36,254 bases of DNA. Origin: Bacteriovoracaceae bacterium. Its GTDB lineage: Bacteria; Bdellovibrionota; Bacteriovoracia; Bacteriovoracales; Bacteriovoracaceae. Under the pieces are notes generated by a model, which saw nothing but the letters and a program-made list of their open reading frames with translations, was not told the origin of the DNA and did no database searches. Made by a program: the position numbers and the translations under genes. The stretch's first letter is position 1. Each line of letters begins with the position of its first letter. The stretch spans positions 1 through 36,254 of the forward strand of contig JAKFUR010000099.1 in assembly GCA_021732585.1 (NCBI GenBank), written 5' to 3'. Shown here piece after piece: positions 1 to 8,085 of this stretch.

Positions 1-117
1 GAGGTACCACTGCGTCTGCGAGCGAGGAAGGCTTTGAAGATAACTAACCGTCTGATCATTCTCTGGCGGCAGGTCCCACTTTAAGTGTTCAATGGATTCT
101 AGTTTCCCAAACTCCAT
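1..117 (-). CDS. N-terminal part of a DUF72-like protein (runs off the window)
   Basis: The ATG at 117 opens a minus-strand frame that stays open for 39 codons to the window edge. The peptide starts MEFGKLESIEHLKWDLPPEN. An opening of MxFG followed by a short helix and a 'xLPP' segment is what I associate with DUF72-family proteins (TIM-barrel-like, function unproven). Only the N-terminus is visible, so the family call is tentative. Its ATG shares one base with the TGA stop of the upstream hydrolase gene (TGATG), which points to translational coupling within one transcript. Confidence 0.55.
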   Translation of the reverse strand, partial: MEFGKLESIEHLKWDLPPENDQTVSYLQSLPRSQTQWYL

Positions 118-920
118 CAGTGAGTTTCGAACCACTCCAGAATTTTTTCTGGTGATTCAGGCAGCCAACCATGACCCACATTTGGGTTCACGAAAGTTTC
201 GACTTCAATGCCATTATCTTTCAGCTTGCTGTGATACTTGCGTGCGGTGAAGAGCGGTACCGTGAGATCGATTCCACCGTGGAGAAGGAGAGTCGGCGGA
301 TGTTCGCTTGGAAGAGAGTCGGGGATTCGGCACAGAGGTCCCAGGCATGTTGCATAAGAAGCCGATTGAATTGCAATCGCCTTAAACGTATTCGGAAACG
401 TGAGTGCCAGGCGGCTGGTATTATAGCCACCGCTTGAGATGCCTGTGGCATAAAGCTCACGTGGGTTTAAAGGACCAAATTCACCTTTCTGAATTTTTGC
501 GAGAACTTCTTTCAAAACACGGTAGTCGGAGGTTTTTTTGTAATCAGGCAAAGGCAAGTTCGTCGTCCAGCCGATTTGCAACGTCGCTCGTGGAGCGATC
601 ACGGCGTAGCCGTTGTCGAGCAAAGTTTGGATGAGGCGAGCCTCGTGAAAGCCACCGAAAGGGAGATTGCGTGGTCGTGAGAATTCGATGGGGAACCATG
701 AACCCTGTGAGAGCAAAACGACTGGCCATCCTTTACGAGGAGCATTTCCTGCAGGTAACTGCCAGAGCACTTCGCGATCTGTGAGAGTTCCCGAAGCCAC
801 GGTTGTGAGGTTGCGTGGGCAATGCAGCCAGCTGACTTCGCCTTTGTCGTCGAGCTGTTCGACACAAATGGAAGCTTGCGCAATGAAAGGGAAGAGGAAG
901 GCAATAAGAAGTGTTTTCAT
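117..920 (-). CDS. secreted alpha/beta hydrolase (PHB-depolymerase/esterase-like)
   Basis: This is a 267-residue alpha/beta-hydrolase-fold protein with an N-terminal signal peptide (MKTLLIAFLFPFIAQA). The nucleophile elbow is G-I-S-S-G-G, a GxSxG motif. The likely acid is the Asp of HGGIDLTVP, where an HGxxDxxVP pattern is typical of esterase/depolymerase relatives, and the His of GHGW near the C-terminus completes the triad. It probably hydrolyses an ester or peptide substrate outside the cytoplasm; the substrate is unknown. I chose the ATG at 920 because it starts the signal peptide. The longer frame from 995 would run through the terminator hairpin at 952-985. It lies downstream of the deoxyhypusine-synthase-like gene and is coupled to the DUF72-like gene by a TGATG junction. 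Confidence 0.8.
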   Translation of the reverse strand: MKTLLIAFLFPFIAQASICVEQLDDKGEVSWLHCPRNLTTVASGTLTDREVLWQLPAGNAPRKGWPVVLLSQGSWFPIEFSRPRNLPFGGFHEARLIQTLLDNGYAVIAPRATLQIGWTTNLPLPDYKKTSDYRVLKEVLAKIQKGEFGPLNPRELYATGISSGGYNTSRLALTFPNTFKAIAIQSASYATCLGPLCRIPDSLPSEHPPTLLLHGGIDLTVPLFTARKYHSKLKDNGIEVETFVNPNVGHGWLPESPEKILEWFETH

Positions 921-951
921 GCGTTGATCATCCAACGAGTGGTGTGATCGA

Positions 952-985
952 TCAAATAAAAAGGGCCCCCGAAGGAGCCCTTTTT
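952..985 (-). terminator. Rho-independent terminator with UUCG tetraloop
   Basis: On the minus strand, GGGCTCC (974-980) pairs with GGGGCCC (963-969) around a TTCG loop. Flanking A and T runs extend the stem, and a TTTTTATTT tail follows. It starts about 20 bases after the stop codon of the deoxyhypusine-synthase-like gene, so it probably ends that transcript. The hydrolase start lies only about 30 bases beyond. Confidence 0.88.
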
Positions 986-1001
986 TGAGGAACAAGAGTT
1001 A

Positions 1002-1991
1002 TTACCAGCCGAGGATGTGCGCAAACATAAGGGGAGCGACGATGGTGGCGTCTGATTCCACGATGTAGCTTGGCGTATTCACAGAAAGTTTGCCCCAAGT
1101 GATCTTCTCATTGGGAACCGCACCAGAATAAGAGCCGTAACTCGTAGTTGAATCAGAAATTTGGCAGAAGTAGCCCCACAGGCGAATGTCGGTCTTCTCC
1201 AAGTCTTGGCGGATCATCGGAACCACGCAGATCGGGAAGTCACCGGCAATACCGCCACCGATTTGGAAGAACCCAATCGATGACGTTTTGGCGGTTTCCA
1301 TGTACCAGTCAGCGAGACTCATCATGTACTCGATGCCGGTTTTCACGGTGTGCACGTTCTTCACTTCGCCTTTCATGCAGAATGAGGCGTACATGTTACC
1401 GAGAGTTGAGTCCTCCCAACCTGGTACAACCATCGGAATGTTCATTTCGGCAGCTGCGAGCATCCAAGAATTTTTGGGATCGATTTGGTAGTGCTCTTTG
1501 AATTTCCCTTTCTTCAAAGCGCGGAAGAAAAACTCGTGCGGGAAGCAACGCTCGTTCTTCTTTTCAGCGTCGGCCCACTCGTCGGCCATGATGGACCAGA
1601 TTTTTCTCATCGCTGCTTCTTCTGGAATGCAGGTATCAGTCACACGATTTAAATGTTTATCGTAGAGCTTTTGCTCGGCTTCTTTCGTGAGACCGCGCCA
1701 ATCTGGAATGCGCTCGTAGTGTTCGTGGGCCACGAGGTTGTAGATGTCTTCTTCGAGGTTGGCGCCGGTACAAGAAATAGCGTGAACCTTACCTTGGCGG
1801 ATCATCTCGGCGAGAGAAAGACCCAACTCCGCTGTGCTCATGGCACCCGCGAGAGTAACCATCATCTTTCCACCGGATGCCATGTGAGCTTCGTAGCCCT
1901 TCACTGCATCCATCATGGCCGCCGCATTGAAGTGGCGGTAGTGATGATTCATAAATTTTGAAATGGGACCGGTAGACTTAGACGTGCTCAT
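1002..1991 (-). CDS. deoxyhypusine-synthase-like protein
   Basis: The 329-residue product matches the deoxyhypusine synthase (DHS) family along its length. In DHS an NAD-dependent enzyme moves an aminobutyl group from spermidine to a lysine. Visible family features are GAMSTAELG near residue 55, an SCTGAN segment, the glycine-rich FFQIGGGIAGDFP, and a C-terminal WGKLSV. The lysine of WGKLSV (about residue 301) aligns with the catalytic lysine of eukaryotic DHS, which sits in a WGKI context. Bacteria lack eIF5A, so the acceptor here is unknown; homospermidine synthesis or another polyamine reaction is possible. I prefer the ATG at 1991, which has AGG 7-9 bases upstream, over the ATG at 2003, which has no ribosome site. 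A UUCG terminator follows, and a hairpin lies in the leader. Confidence 0.85.
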   Translation of the reverse strand: MSTSKSTGPISKFMNHHYRHFNAAAMMDAVKGYEAHMASGGKMMVTLAGAMSTAELGLSLAEMIRQGKVHAISCTGANLEEDIYNLVAHEHYERIPDWRGLTKEAEQKLYDKHLNRVTDTCIPEEAAMRKIWSIMADEWADAEKKNERCFPHEFFFRALKKGKFKEHYQIDPKNSWMLAAAEMNIPMVVPGWEDSTLGNMYASFCMKGEVKNVHTVKTGIEYMMSLADWYMETAKTSSIGFFQIGGGIAGDFPICVVPMIRQDLEKTDIRLWGYFCQISDSTTSYGSYSGAVPNEKITWGKLSVNTPSYIVESDATIVAPLMFAHILGW

Positions 1992-2046
1992 GAAAGACCT
2001 CATGGCAAAGCAGCTGGCAGGCCGCGGCTGGTTCCTGGAACGGGTT

Positions 2047-2075
2047 TTCGCCCTTCACTCCGGGTACAGGGCGAA
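2047..2075. repeat. 8-bp inverted repeat between divergent genes
   Basis: TTCGCCCT (2047-2054) and AGGGCGAA (2068-2075) form a perfect 8-bp stem with a 13-base loop. The hairpin lies between the deoxyhypusine-synthase-like gene (minus) and the membrane-protein gene (plus). There is no T-tract on either side, so it is not a simple terminator. If transcribed it would sit in the 5' leader of the minus-strand gene. A regulatory role is only a possibility. Confidence 0.45.
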
Positions 2076-2124
2076 TCTCCCTCGATTCTAGCCATCTGGT
2101 CAAGAGTGCTGATTGAAATGTAAT

Positions 2125-3621
2125 ATGAAGGGGATGAGCACACGTAACCTACTCCTCTGGGCGTTTGTGGCGACTTTAGTCGCCGCAGCACTCTACCTGA
2201 TGCCGAATTATGGCATCGCCATTGGGGATACCTACGTCATGCGTAAGTCGCACCTCACTCCACAGAGTGGGACCTGGGATTATTGGTTGCAAATCTTCTC
2301 CAATCCCAATCATGGCCCTCAATATCGGCCTATAGGCTTCTTTGCTTACTTTTGGGTTATGGGGAAAATTTTTAATAGCTCGTTTGCTGCTTTGGCCATG
2401 GTTTCGTATTTGTTTTTTGCATGGAGCCTCGCTGAGCTTCTTTTGCTTTGCCGCCGTTTAGGCTGGGGCTATTTCTCGCTGATTGGCATATCACTTGTGA
2501 TGGTCATGCATCCAGTAACGACCAATATTCTAGATCAGTCTTTTGCCATGAAGTATCAATTCACGCTTGCTGTTTTGATTCATGGATTAAGGCTCATGAT
2601 TGAAAAAGATATTCCGCTCTACCGCTGGCTTATCTTGCTGGTACTCTCACTTTTAGTAGGGCTGTCTCAAGAAGGAGCGGTCGTATTCCCATTCGTGTGG
2701 CTCCTGTGGGATCTGGCTTGGCACAGGCGTGTTCGCTGGCAGCATGCGTTCTATTTTTCTCTGGTCGTAATTTATCTTTCTGCAAGAATTTTTATTTTCA
2801 AAATGCCACCTCAAAGTGGCTTCATGCAAGTGTCTTGGATGCATTTGCCCGAAGGGATGAGTTACTACCTCAATGTGATATTTTCAGCATTGGTTGGGAA
2901 CTTCGCTTGGAGTAACATTTGGCCCATCGTTCCCTTTGTCGTATTTCTAGTGGCTCTTCGAGAAATTCGACGAGGCGAGTGGCTGCCGGCATTTTGTTTT
3001 CTAACTGCTTGCGCGCTCATCGCTCCCTATGCAGTTTTGGTTAACCATATTGGGCACGATCGAGCGTACTGGGGCTTGCTACCCTTGGCGCTTTTCGTTG
3101 GCTGGTGCATGCAAAAGGATACCAGAAAGAGCGCTGCTGTATTAAGTGGGTTAGTTGTGGTCTTGATTCTCAGCTTCATGGTTCAGAAAAGAAAGACGGA
3201 TGCCTACGTGAAGACGATGAAGGAGATAGAGCTCAAAACGCGGGATATCCTCACACGTCTCAAACCTCAAAAAGGTGAAACGATTGCCATTTTCTTTGAT
3301 GCAAAAAGAAAATTGGAAAACTACTGGACCAACTATTTGCTCGTTACCGGATCGATGTCTCACCTCATCTCGAATGATGTAACACTTTACGTTTCTCTTA
3401 ATAACTATGGCCTAGTGGGCTCGCGTTATTCATTTTATATTAAAAACGGAATTCGTTATTTTCACCAGGCTTCCACGAAGTTTCATGTCATCGGGAAGAA
3501 GAGATATACGACTTTGATTTTAACGGATCAATTTCAAGTTCGTCACTTTCACTTTGTAGACTTAAATTGGGACAGAGACATTGATCTCCCTGTTTTTTTC
3601 CAAAATGAGGAAAAGATATGA
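2125..3621 (+). CDS. multi-pass membrane protein, possible GT-C-type glycosyltransferase
   Basis: The product has about 498 residues. It has an N-terminal hydrophobic segment and a series of further hydrophobic segments up to about residue 360, then a soluble C-terminal domain of about 130 residues rich in aromatic and basic residues. The layout of many TM helices with an Asp-containing first loop (GIAIGDTY) recalls GT-C glycosyltransferases and other envelope polysaccharide enzymes, but I see no decisive motif. The start is uncertain. A TTG at 2113 and ATGs at 2125 and 2134 are all in frame; only 2134 has AAGGGG nearby, and it is too close. The last codons overlap cysC by ATGA, so the two are probably co-translated. 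That links this protein to sulfate activation, perhaps making or presenting the acceptor that is sulfated. Confidence 0.75.
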   Translation: MKGMSTRNLLLWAFVATLVAAALYLMPNYGIAIGDTYVMRKSHLTPQSGTWDYWLQIFSNPNHGPQYRPIGFFAYFWVMGKIFNSSFAALAMVSYLFFAWSLAELLLLCRRLGWGYFSLIGISLVMVMHPVTTNILDQSFAMKYQFTLAVLIHGLRLMIEKDIPLYRWLILLVLSLLVGLSQEGAVVFPFVWLLWDLAWHRRVRWQHAFYFSLVVIYLSARIFIFKMPPQSGFMQVSWMHLPEGMSYYLNVIFSALVGNFAWSNIWPIVPFVVFLVALREIRRGEWLPAFCFLTACALIAPYAVLVNHIGHDRAYWGLLPLALFVGWCMQKDTRKSAAVLSGLVVVLILSFMVQKRKTDAYVKTMKEIELKTRDILTRLKPQKGETIAIFFDAKRKLENYWTNYLLVTGSMSHLISNDVTLYVSLNNYGLVGSRYSFYIKNGIRYFHQASTKFHVIGKKRYTTLILTDQFQVRHFHFVDLNWDRDIDLPVFFQNEEKI

Positions 3622-4133
3622 AACCAATAGTAGTATGGTTTATTGGATTTTCGGGTGCAGGGAAAACGACTTTGGCCTTGAGGTTGAGTAACCATTTCGT
3701 TGCTCAGGGAATCAAAGTAGCGGTACTAGATGGCGATGTGGTGCGAGCAAAAAAACCAAAAACAGGCTTTGGAAGAGCTGAACGCATTGAGCATTTAAGA
3801 AATGTTGCACAGGAAGCTGCTCGTCTCCAAAAAACAAATACCGTAGTCCTTGGTGCGTTCATTACGCCCTATGAAGAGGCTCGATCTTTTTTACGAACGT
3901 CCTGCCAGAATTATATTGAGATTTGGGTTGATACTTCACTTGAGGATTGTGAGCAGCGAGACGTGAAAGGACTCTACGGAAAGGCGAGACGAGGTGAGAT
4001 TGCTCACTTCACAGGGATCTCAGATATTTTTGAAGAGCCGTTGCAATCTGATATTCGTGTTGAAACAGCTGGTCGAAGTGTCGAAGAAACATTGCAGGAA
4101 ATCTTGGATAAATTAACTGCCCTTGCGAAGTAA
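3618..4133 (+). CDS. cysC: adenylylsulfate (APS) kinase
   Basis: APS kinase phosphorylates adenylyl sulfate with ATP to give PAPS, the cytoplasmic sulfate donor. The 171-residue length is near the usual 170-200. Visible features are the Walker A loop GFSGAGKTT (residues 10-18), LDGDVVR, and VKGLYGKARRGEI followed by HFTGI, all typical of CysC. Two departures stand out. The usual I-S-P-Y/F segment reads ITPY, with Thr in place of Ser, and the usual EDRxENIRR segment reads AERIEHLRN. The ATG overlaps the TGA of the upstream membrane-protein gene (ATGA). The 3' end overlaps the 3' end of cysN on the other strand by 21 bases. Confidence 0.9.
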   Translation: MKPIVVWFIGFSGAGKTTLALRLSNHFVAQGIKVAVLDGDVVRAKKPKTGFGRAERIEHLRNVAQEAARLQKTNTVVLGAFITPYEEARSFLRTSCQNYIEIWVDTSLEDCEQRDVKGLYGKARRGEIAHFTGISDIFEEPLQSDIRVETAGRSVEETLQEILDKLTALAK

Positions 4134-5258
4134 TACTGCTCCCACCGTTTTTCCAGTTTGTGAATCGATCAGAATCATCTGTCCCATATTTGTTCCATGC
4201 AGAAATGGATCATTATGGAGATTGCGACTGAATTGGATTAGGCCTTTTTGCAGCCACGGCAAAGTCTTTTGTGACAGGTCGCTAATCCAACCTTGCCCTT
4301 CCCAGTCCCAAACGTTCTTAACATGTAGATGAGTGACTTGAGCTTCCCAGGTTTGTGTGCGAGCGAGGAGTGGCGCAGTGGTTTTTTCAAACAAGAGCCA
4401 GTCTGCTTGCCAGCTTTGTGAAGATGAAAGTCCTTGATCAAAAATCAGATCACCCCTTTGAAGTGCAGCCCCTGAAATCTTGAGGCGTAGGGATTCACCG
4501 GCCTGGGCGCTATTTTTGGTGTGTGGATACTGATGGATCTCTTCAATTTTTATTTTACCAGCAGTTGATTGCAGCTGTGCCTCTGATTTTATCTGACCTG
4601 CCACTAGTTTTCCCAGGATACTGTTGTCACCTAAGACATTTTGCACAGTAAACCGAATACTAGAATGGCGTGTAGTGTTGGGATTATCTTGAAGCCATGT
4701 CATTAAGCTGGGGCCTGTATACCAAGGCATGTTCTTTGATGCGTGAAGGATGTTGTCTCCCTTCAACGCTGAGGCAGGAATGAAAGTCGCATCAGGAACA
4801 TGGGCAAGTTCGCCCTTTATCTGTTGATAGTTCTCTTGTGAATAATCCGCACTGTCCATCTTGTTAATAACAAAGACAATGGATTTAACTCCAAGCCATT
4901 GCGCAATCCAGGCGTGACGTTTTGTCTGAGTACTCACTCCACGAGTTGCATCAACCAAAATAACTGCAGCATCAGAAAGCGAAGCAGCTGTCACCATATG
5001 ACGAATGTACTGCAAGTGACCGGGAGCATCGGCCACAATAAATTTGTGTGTTGGTGTTTCAAAAAATCGATAAGCGACATCCATCGTGATGCCCTTCGCT
5101 CTTTCTTCACGTAGACCATCGGTAAAGTGTGCCAGATTTCCATCCATGGCCGTGAGTTGGTCTTGGTAGATGAGACCGACATCCAAGAAGAGGCGCCCAA
5201 TCAAGGTGCTTTTTCCATCATCGACTTCACCAGCAGTATAAAAACGGCGCAATTCCAT
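4113..5258 (-). CDS. cysN: sulfate adenylyltransferase subunit 1 (GTPase)
   Basis: CysN is the regulatory GTPase of bacterial ATP sulfurylase; GTP hydrolysis drives formation of APS by CysD. The 381-residue protein shows G1 GEVDDGKST (residues 10-18), the G2 region ERAKGIT (about 52-58), G3 DAPGH (77-81) and G4 NKMD (132-135), followed by beta-barrel domains like those of EF-Tu. It is shorter than E. coli CysN (about 475 residues) and has no fused APS kinase domain, consistent with the separate cysC nearby. Its ATG shares a base with the cysD stop (TAATG), so the two subunits should be coupled in translation. Confidence 0.93.
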   Translation of the reverse strand: MELRRFYTAGEVDDGKSTLIGRLFLDVGLIYQDQLTAMDGNLAHFTDGLREERAKGITMDVAYRFFETPTHKFIVADAPGHLQYIRHMVTAASLSDAAVILVDATRGVSTQTKRHAWIAQWLGVKSIVFVINKMDSADYSQENYQQIKGELAHVPDATFIPASALKGDNILHASKNMPWYTGPSLMTWLQDNPNTTRHSSIRFTVQNVLGDNSILGKLVAGQIKSEAQLQSTAGKIKIEEIHQYPHTKNSAQAGESLRLKISGAALQRGDLIFDQGLSSSQSWQADWLLFEKTTAPLLARTQTWEAQVTHLHVKNVWDWEGQGWISDLSQKTLPWLQKGLIQFSRNLHNDPFLHGTNMGQMILIDSQTGKTVGAVLLRKGS

Positions 5259-6151
5259 TAGAAATAACCTTCGCGTTTTCTATCTTCCATCGCGGCATCA
5301 CTCGTTTTATCGTCAGCACGACTGCCGCGCTCACTTAGGGTTGAGCTCTCAAGCTCACGAATGACTTCTTGGATGTTTTTTGCCTCAGACTTAATGGGCG
5401 AGGTACATGTCATGTCACCTACGGTACGAAAGCGGAGGTTCCAGTTTTCAATTGGAGTGCCATCAGGTGGGTTAATATGCTCGGACTGAGGAAGCCAAAC
5501 CCCATGGGGAGTTTGTACAACTTGGCGCGGATGAGAAAAATACAGAGAGGGGACTTCTATCTTTTCCCGTGCGAGCCAGCGCCAGACATCGAGCTCAGTC
5601 CAATTGTTCAAAGGAAACACGCGCATATTACCCTGAGGGGGAAGCGCGGGATTATAAATATCCCACAGCTCAGCTTGCTGATGGTTCGGTTCCCAACCGC
5701 CACCTTGTACCCGTGGTGAGAAGAATCTTTCCTTGGCGCGTGCTTTTTCTTCATCACGCCTTGCCCCGCCGATGACGGCATCAAACTGCCCTTCTTCGAT
5801 TGAGTCGAGTAGCGTACGAGCTTGTTGACGATTTCGGCTGGGAAAAAATCCTGTCGCTTCTTCGACGCGCCCAGCACGAATGGTGTCTGCAACAGAACGA
5901 ACAACAAGCCTTTCCCCCAACTCATTCAGAATATTATCCCTGAATAGAATTGTTTCGGGGAAGTTGTGTCCAGTATCAATGTGTAAAACAGGATAAGGGA
6001 AAGCCTCAGGTCTAAAAGCCTTTACTGATAGATGTAATAAACAAAGTGAATCTTTACCACCTGAAAAAAGTAAAACTGGTCTTTTGAATAAAGCAGCAGT
6101 CTCTCTTAAAACATAGATGGCCTCTGATTCTAAGCGATCAAGTGCGTTCAT
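5258..6151 (-). CDS. cysD: sulfate adenylyltransferase subunit 2
   Basis: CysD is the catalytic subunit of heterodimeric ATP sulfurylase and makes APS from ATP and sulfate. The 297-residue product carries the PP-loop SGGKDS at residues 30-35, LHIDTGHNFPE, the GGARRDEEKARAKER block and the characteristic C-terminus ERGSRADDKTSDAAMEDRK. I chose the ATG at 6151 because GGAGG lies 7 bases upstream and the family usually starts near this point; the frame stays open to 6205. It overlaps the sulfotransferase stop by 14 bases and joins cysN by TAATG, so sulfotransferase, cysD and cysN should be one operon. Confidence 0.95.
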   Translation of the reverse strand: MNALDRLESEAIYVLRETAALFKRPVLLFSGGKDSLCLLHLSVKAFRPEAFPYPVLHIDTGHNFPETILFRDNILNELGERLVVRSVADTIRAGRVEEATGFFPSRNRQQARTLLDSIEEGQFDAVIGGARRDEEKARAKERFFSPRVQGGGWEPNHQQAELWDIYNPALPPQGNMRVFPLNNWTELDVWRWLAREKIEVPSLYFSHPRQVVQTPHGVWLPQSEHINPPDGTPIENWNLRFRTVGDMTCTSPIKSEAKNIQEVIRELESSTLSERGSRADDKTSDAAMEDRKREGYF

Positions 6152-6968
6152 CAGGTCGCCTCCAACCGCTTGGGAGATGGCCATACTCGGTTTCCCAGTC
6201 GTCATAGATTTTTTGAATTATTCTGAGTGACTGACCCCAATCATCTTTGGTGAATTGCATCGGCAATACTTTATCTTGGAAGAGTATTTTCTCAACCCAA
6301 GACTGACTTTTAGTGAGACCTACGAAGCGAAAGAAGCCTTGCTTACGTAAAAGTTGACTCACACTAAAGGCAAAATGAGCGAGAGTTTCGTTGCGTGCGA
6401 TGCGAGCACTCCAAAGTGGTTGATGCCACTCCTCTTTCCAGTGGAATGGAATGTCTAGGTGGGACCAAATCTTCTGTAACCATTTATTTTTATCGATACT
6501 GATGTCTTCATATATCGTAACGAGGATATTTTTTGATTCAAAGTAGTTTTGCCACCGTTTAATATTTTCTACATACGCATTGGTTGCTCTTGAAACGGGA
6601 AGCTTGAGATATTGAGTTAGAGAGACCGAGGAGTGTAGGTAGAGGGTTCTATCGTATTGGTAAGCCGACATAACTCGCTCGAAAGGGTCTCTGAGCGTAA
6701 CGATAATCTTGAATTGCGGATTAAAAGTCTGTGCCCGCGCGGGAGCTTCGGGGTGCCAAAAATAGCGATGGCAAAGTTCACCTTGCAGTTGATTTGCCTT
6801 AGCCGCAGAAAACTGCTGACGATACCAAGCTTCGCCGCGTGAGAATTGATGGGAAAAGAATTCGGTATCTTTTGATAAAGGTACGAAAAGCGATGGGTGA
6901 TCGCTATAGACTCGCGCCTGCCAAGTTGTGGCACAACGAGCGGGACCAAGATGAAGAAAGTGAGACAA
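6138..6968 (-). CDS. PAPS-dependent sulfotransferase
   Basis: The 276-residue protein has the two nucleotide-binding elements of the sulfotransferase superfamily. The 5'-phosphosulfate loop is GPARCATTW at residues 8-16, where the usual basic position is Arg. The 3'-phosphate site is IVTLRDPFERVMSAY, with Arg93 and Ser101 in the expected places. It should move sulfate from PAPS to a hydroxyl or amine acceptor. The acceptor cannot be read from sequence; lipids and glycans are usual for bacterial members. Translation starts at a TTG (6968) preceded by AGGAG, which overlaps the stop of the LysE-type gene. Placement directly upstream of cysDN, with cysC converging on them, makes it the likely consumer of locally made PAPS. 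Confidence 0.88.
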   Translation of the reverse strand: MSHFLHLGPARCATTWQARVYSDHPSLFVPLSKDTEFFSHQFSRGEAWYRQQFSAAKANQLQGELCHRYFWHPEAPARAQTFNPQFKIIVTLRDPFERVMSAYQYDRTLYLHSSVSLTQYLKLPVSRATNAYVENIKRWQNYFESKNILVTIYEDISIDKNKWLQKIWSHLDIPFHWKEEWHQPLWSARIARNETLAHFAFSVSQLLRKQGFFRFVGLTKSQSWVEKILFQDKVLPMQFTKDDWGQSLRIIQKIYDDWETEYGHLPSGWRRPDERT

Positions 6969-6976
6969 ACAGTCTC

Positions 6977-7612
6977 CTAAGATACTTTAAACTGAAAGAC
7001 TGATTGGACCAAAGCGATCAAACCGAAAATACCGATCATAATGCCCGCGCCGCGGGAGAAACGTTCCAAAAACTTGGGGGTCAACTTTTGGCGCAAAAGC
7101 ACGGTTCCAATGCTGAGACTCAACCACCAAACAGCCGATCCTAAGAAGACTCCCAACAGAACAATCCAGATCTCTTTCATGTTGCTGGCCTGAATACCAA
7201 GGCCAGCATACACCGCCATGAATCCTAAGATGGTCATGGGATTTGAAATCGTGAGGATGAATGATTCCGTGAAGAGACGGCCGAGGGGACGCTTTTGTCC
7301 GGGAGCACGTTGCTGAAAGACCGGCGGTGGCGTGATGTACATGCGCCAGGCCACGATCAAAAGTAAAACACCGCCGATAAAACGTAATTCTCTCTCGTAG
7401 CCCGCCAGAAAGCCCATGACACTTGCGATCCCGATGGCGGCAATCGCACCATAAAGGGTGTCAGCCGCAGCGGCACCCATGCCTGTGGAGAAGCCGGAAA
7501 GTTTACCGTGGCGAAGGGAGCGGTCCATACAGAGAATGCCAATAGGTCCTACCGGGGCAGCGACAGAAAACCCGAGCACGATACCTTTTCCGAAGAGCAA
7601 CATTTCAACCAT
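6977..7612 (-). CDS. LysE/RhtB-family amino-acid exporter
   Basis: This is a 211-residue inner-membrane protein with about six hydrophobic segments. The N-terminal sequence GFSVAAPVGPIGILC is a close match to the conserved signature of LysE/RhtB translocators, and SNPMTILGF in the second half is also typical. It probably exports amino acids or related small molecules; the substrate is not evident. Its ATG shares a base with the TAA of the upstream Lrp-type regulator (TAATG), a common regulator-exporter pairing. The stop codon sits in the ribosome-binding site of the following sulfotransferase gene. Confidence 0.9.
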   Translation of the reverse strand: MVEMLLFGKGIVLGFSVAAPVGPIGILCMDRSLRHGKLSGFSTGMGAAAADTLYGAIAAIGIASVMGFLAGYERELRFIGGVLLLIVAWRMYITPPPVFQQRAPGQKRPLGRLFTESFILTISNPMTILGFMAVYAGLGIQASNMKEIWIVLLGVFLGSAVWWLSLSIGTVLLRQKLTPKFLERFSRGAGIMIGIFGLIALVQSVFQFKVS

Positions 7613-8085
7613 TACGCCGTCTCACTTTTTTCAGATTCAGGTATCGGCAATTCGCTGGTTTCTTTTTCTGTGCCCATCACGATGGTGGTGTGGGTTCTCA
7701 TTACGCCCGTGAGTGATTTCAGACCGAGACTGACGATTTGATCAAGATGCCGAGTATGAGCGCAGCGAATTTTTAGAAGATAATCGTGATCGCCGGCGAT
7801 GTGGTGACATTCTTGAATCTCAGGAAAACTTTTCACGCGTTTTAAAAACGCCGAACGGTGGGTGGGCTTCTCGAGCGTTACAGACACAAAAGCGGTGAGT
7901 TCCCAGCCCAGTGCTTCAGGTGAAATGACCGCACGATAACCCCGAATGATCTTTCGTTCTTCTAAGCGGCGGATGCGATCCATCACGCCAGGGGAAGACA
8001 GGCCGACCTTCTGAGCCAAATCGGCCCAGGATGCGCGTCCTTTTTTCATCAGCTCGCCAACGAGAGCGAGATCGAGAGAATCCAT
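7612..8085 (-). CDS. Lrp/AsnC-family transcriptional regulator
   Basis: The 157-residue product has the Lrp/AsnC layout: an N-terminal winged HTH (about residues 1-50, including LAQKVGLSSPGVMDRIRRLEE) and a C-terminal RAM ligand-binding domain with the conserved GDHDYLLKI. Such proteins sense amino acids and often control an adjacent LysE-type exporter, which follows here with a TAATG overlap. The region upstream of its start is very AT-rich (8086-8130), a usual setting for Lrp autoregulation, but I cannot name an operator. Confidence 0.92.
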   Translation of the reverse strand: MDSLDLALVGELMKKGRASWADLAQKVGLSSPGVMDRIRRLEERKIIRGYRAVISPEALGWELTAFVSVTLEKPTHRSAFLKRVKSFPEIQECHHIAGDHDYLLKIRCAHTRHLDQIVSLGLKSLTGVMRTHTTIVMGTEKETSELPIPESEKSETA

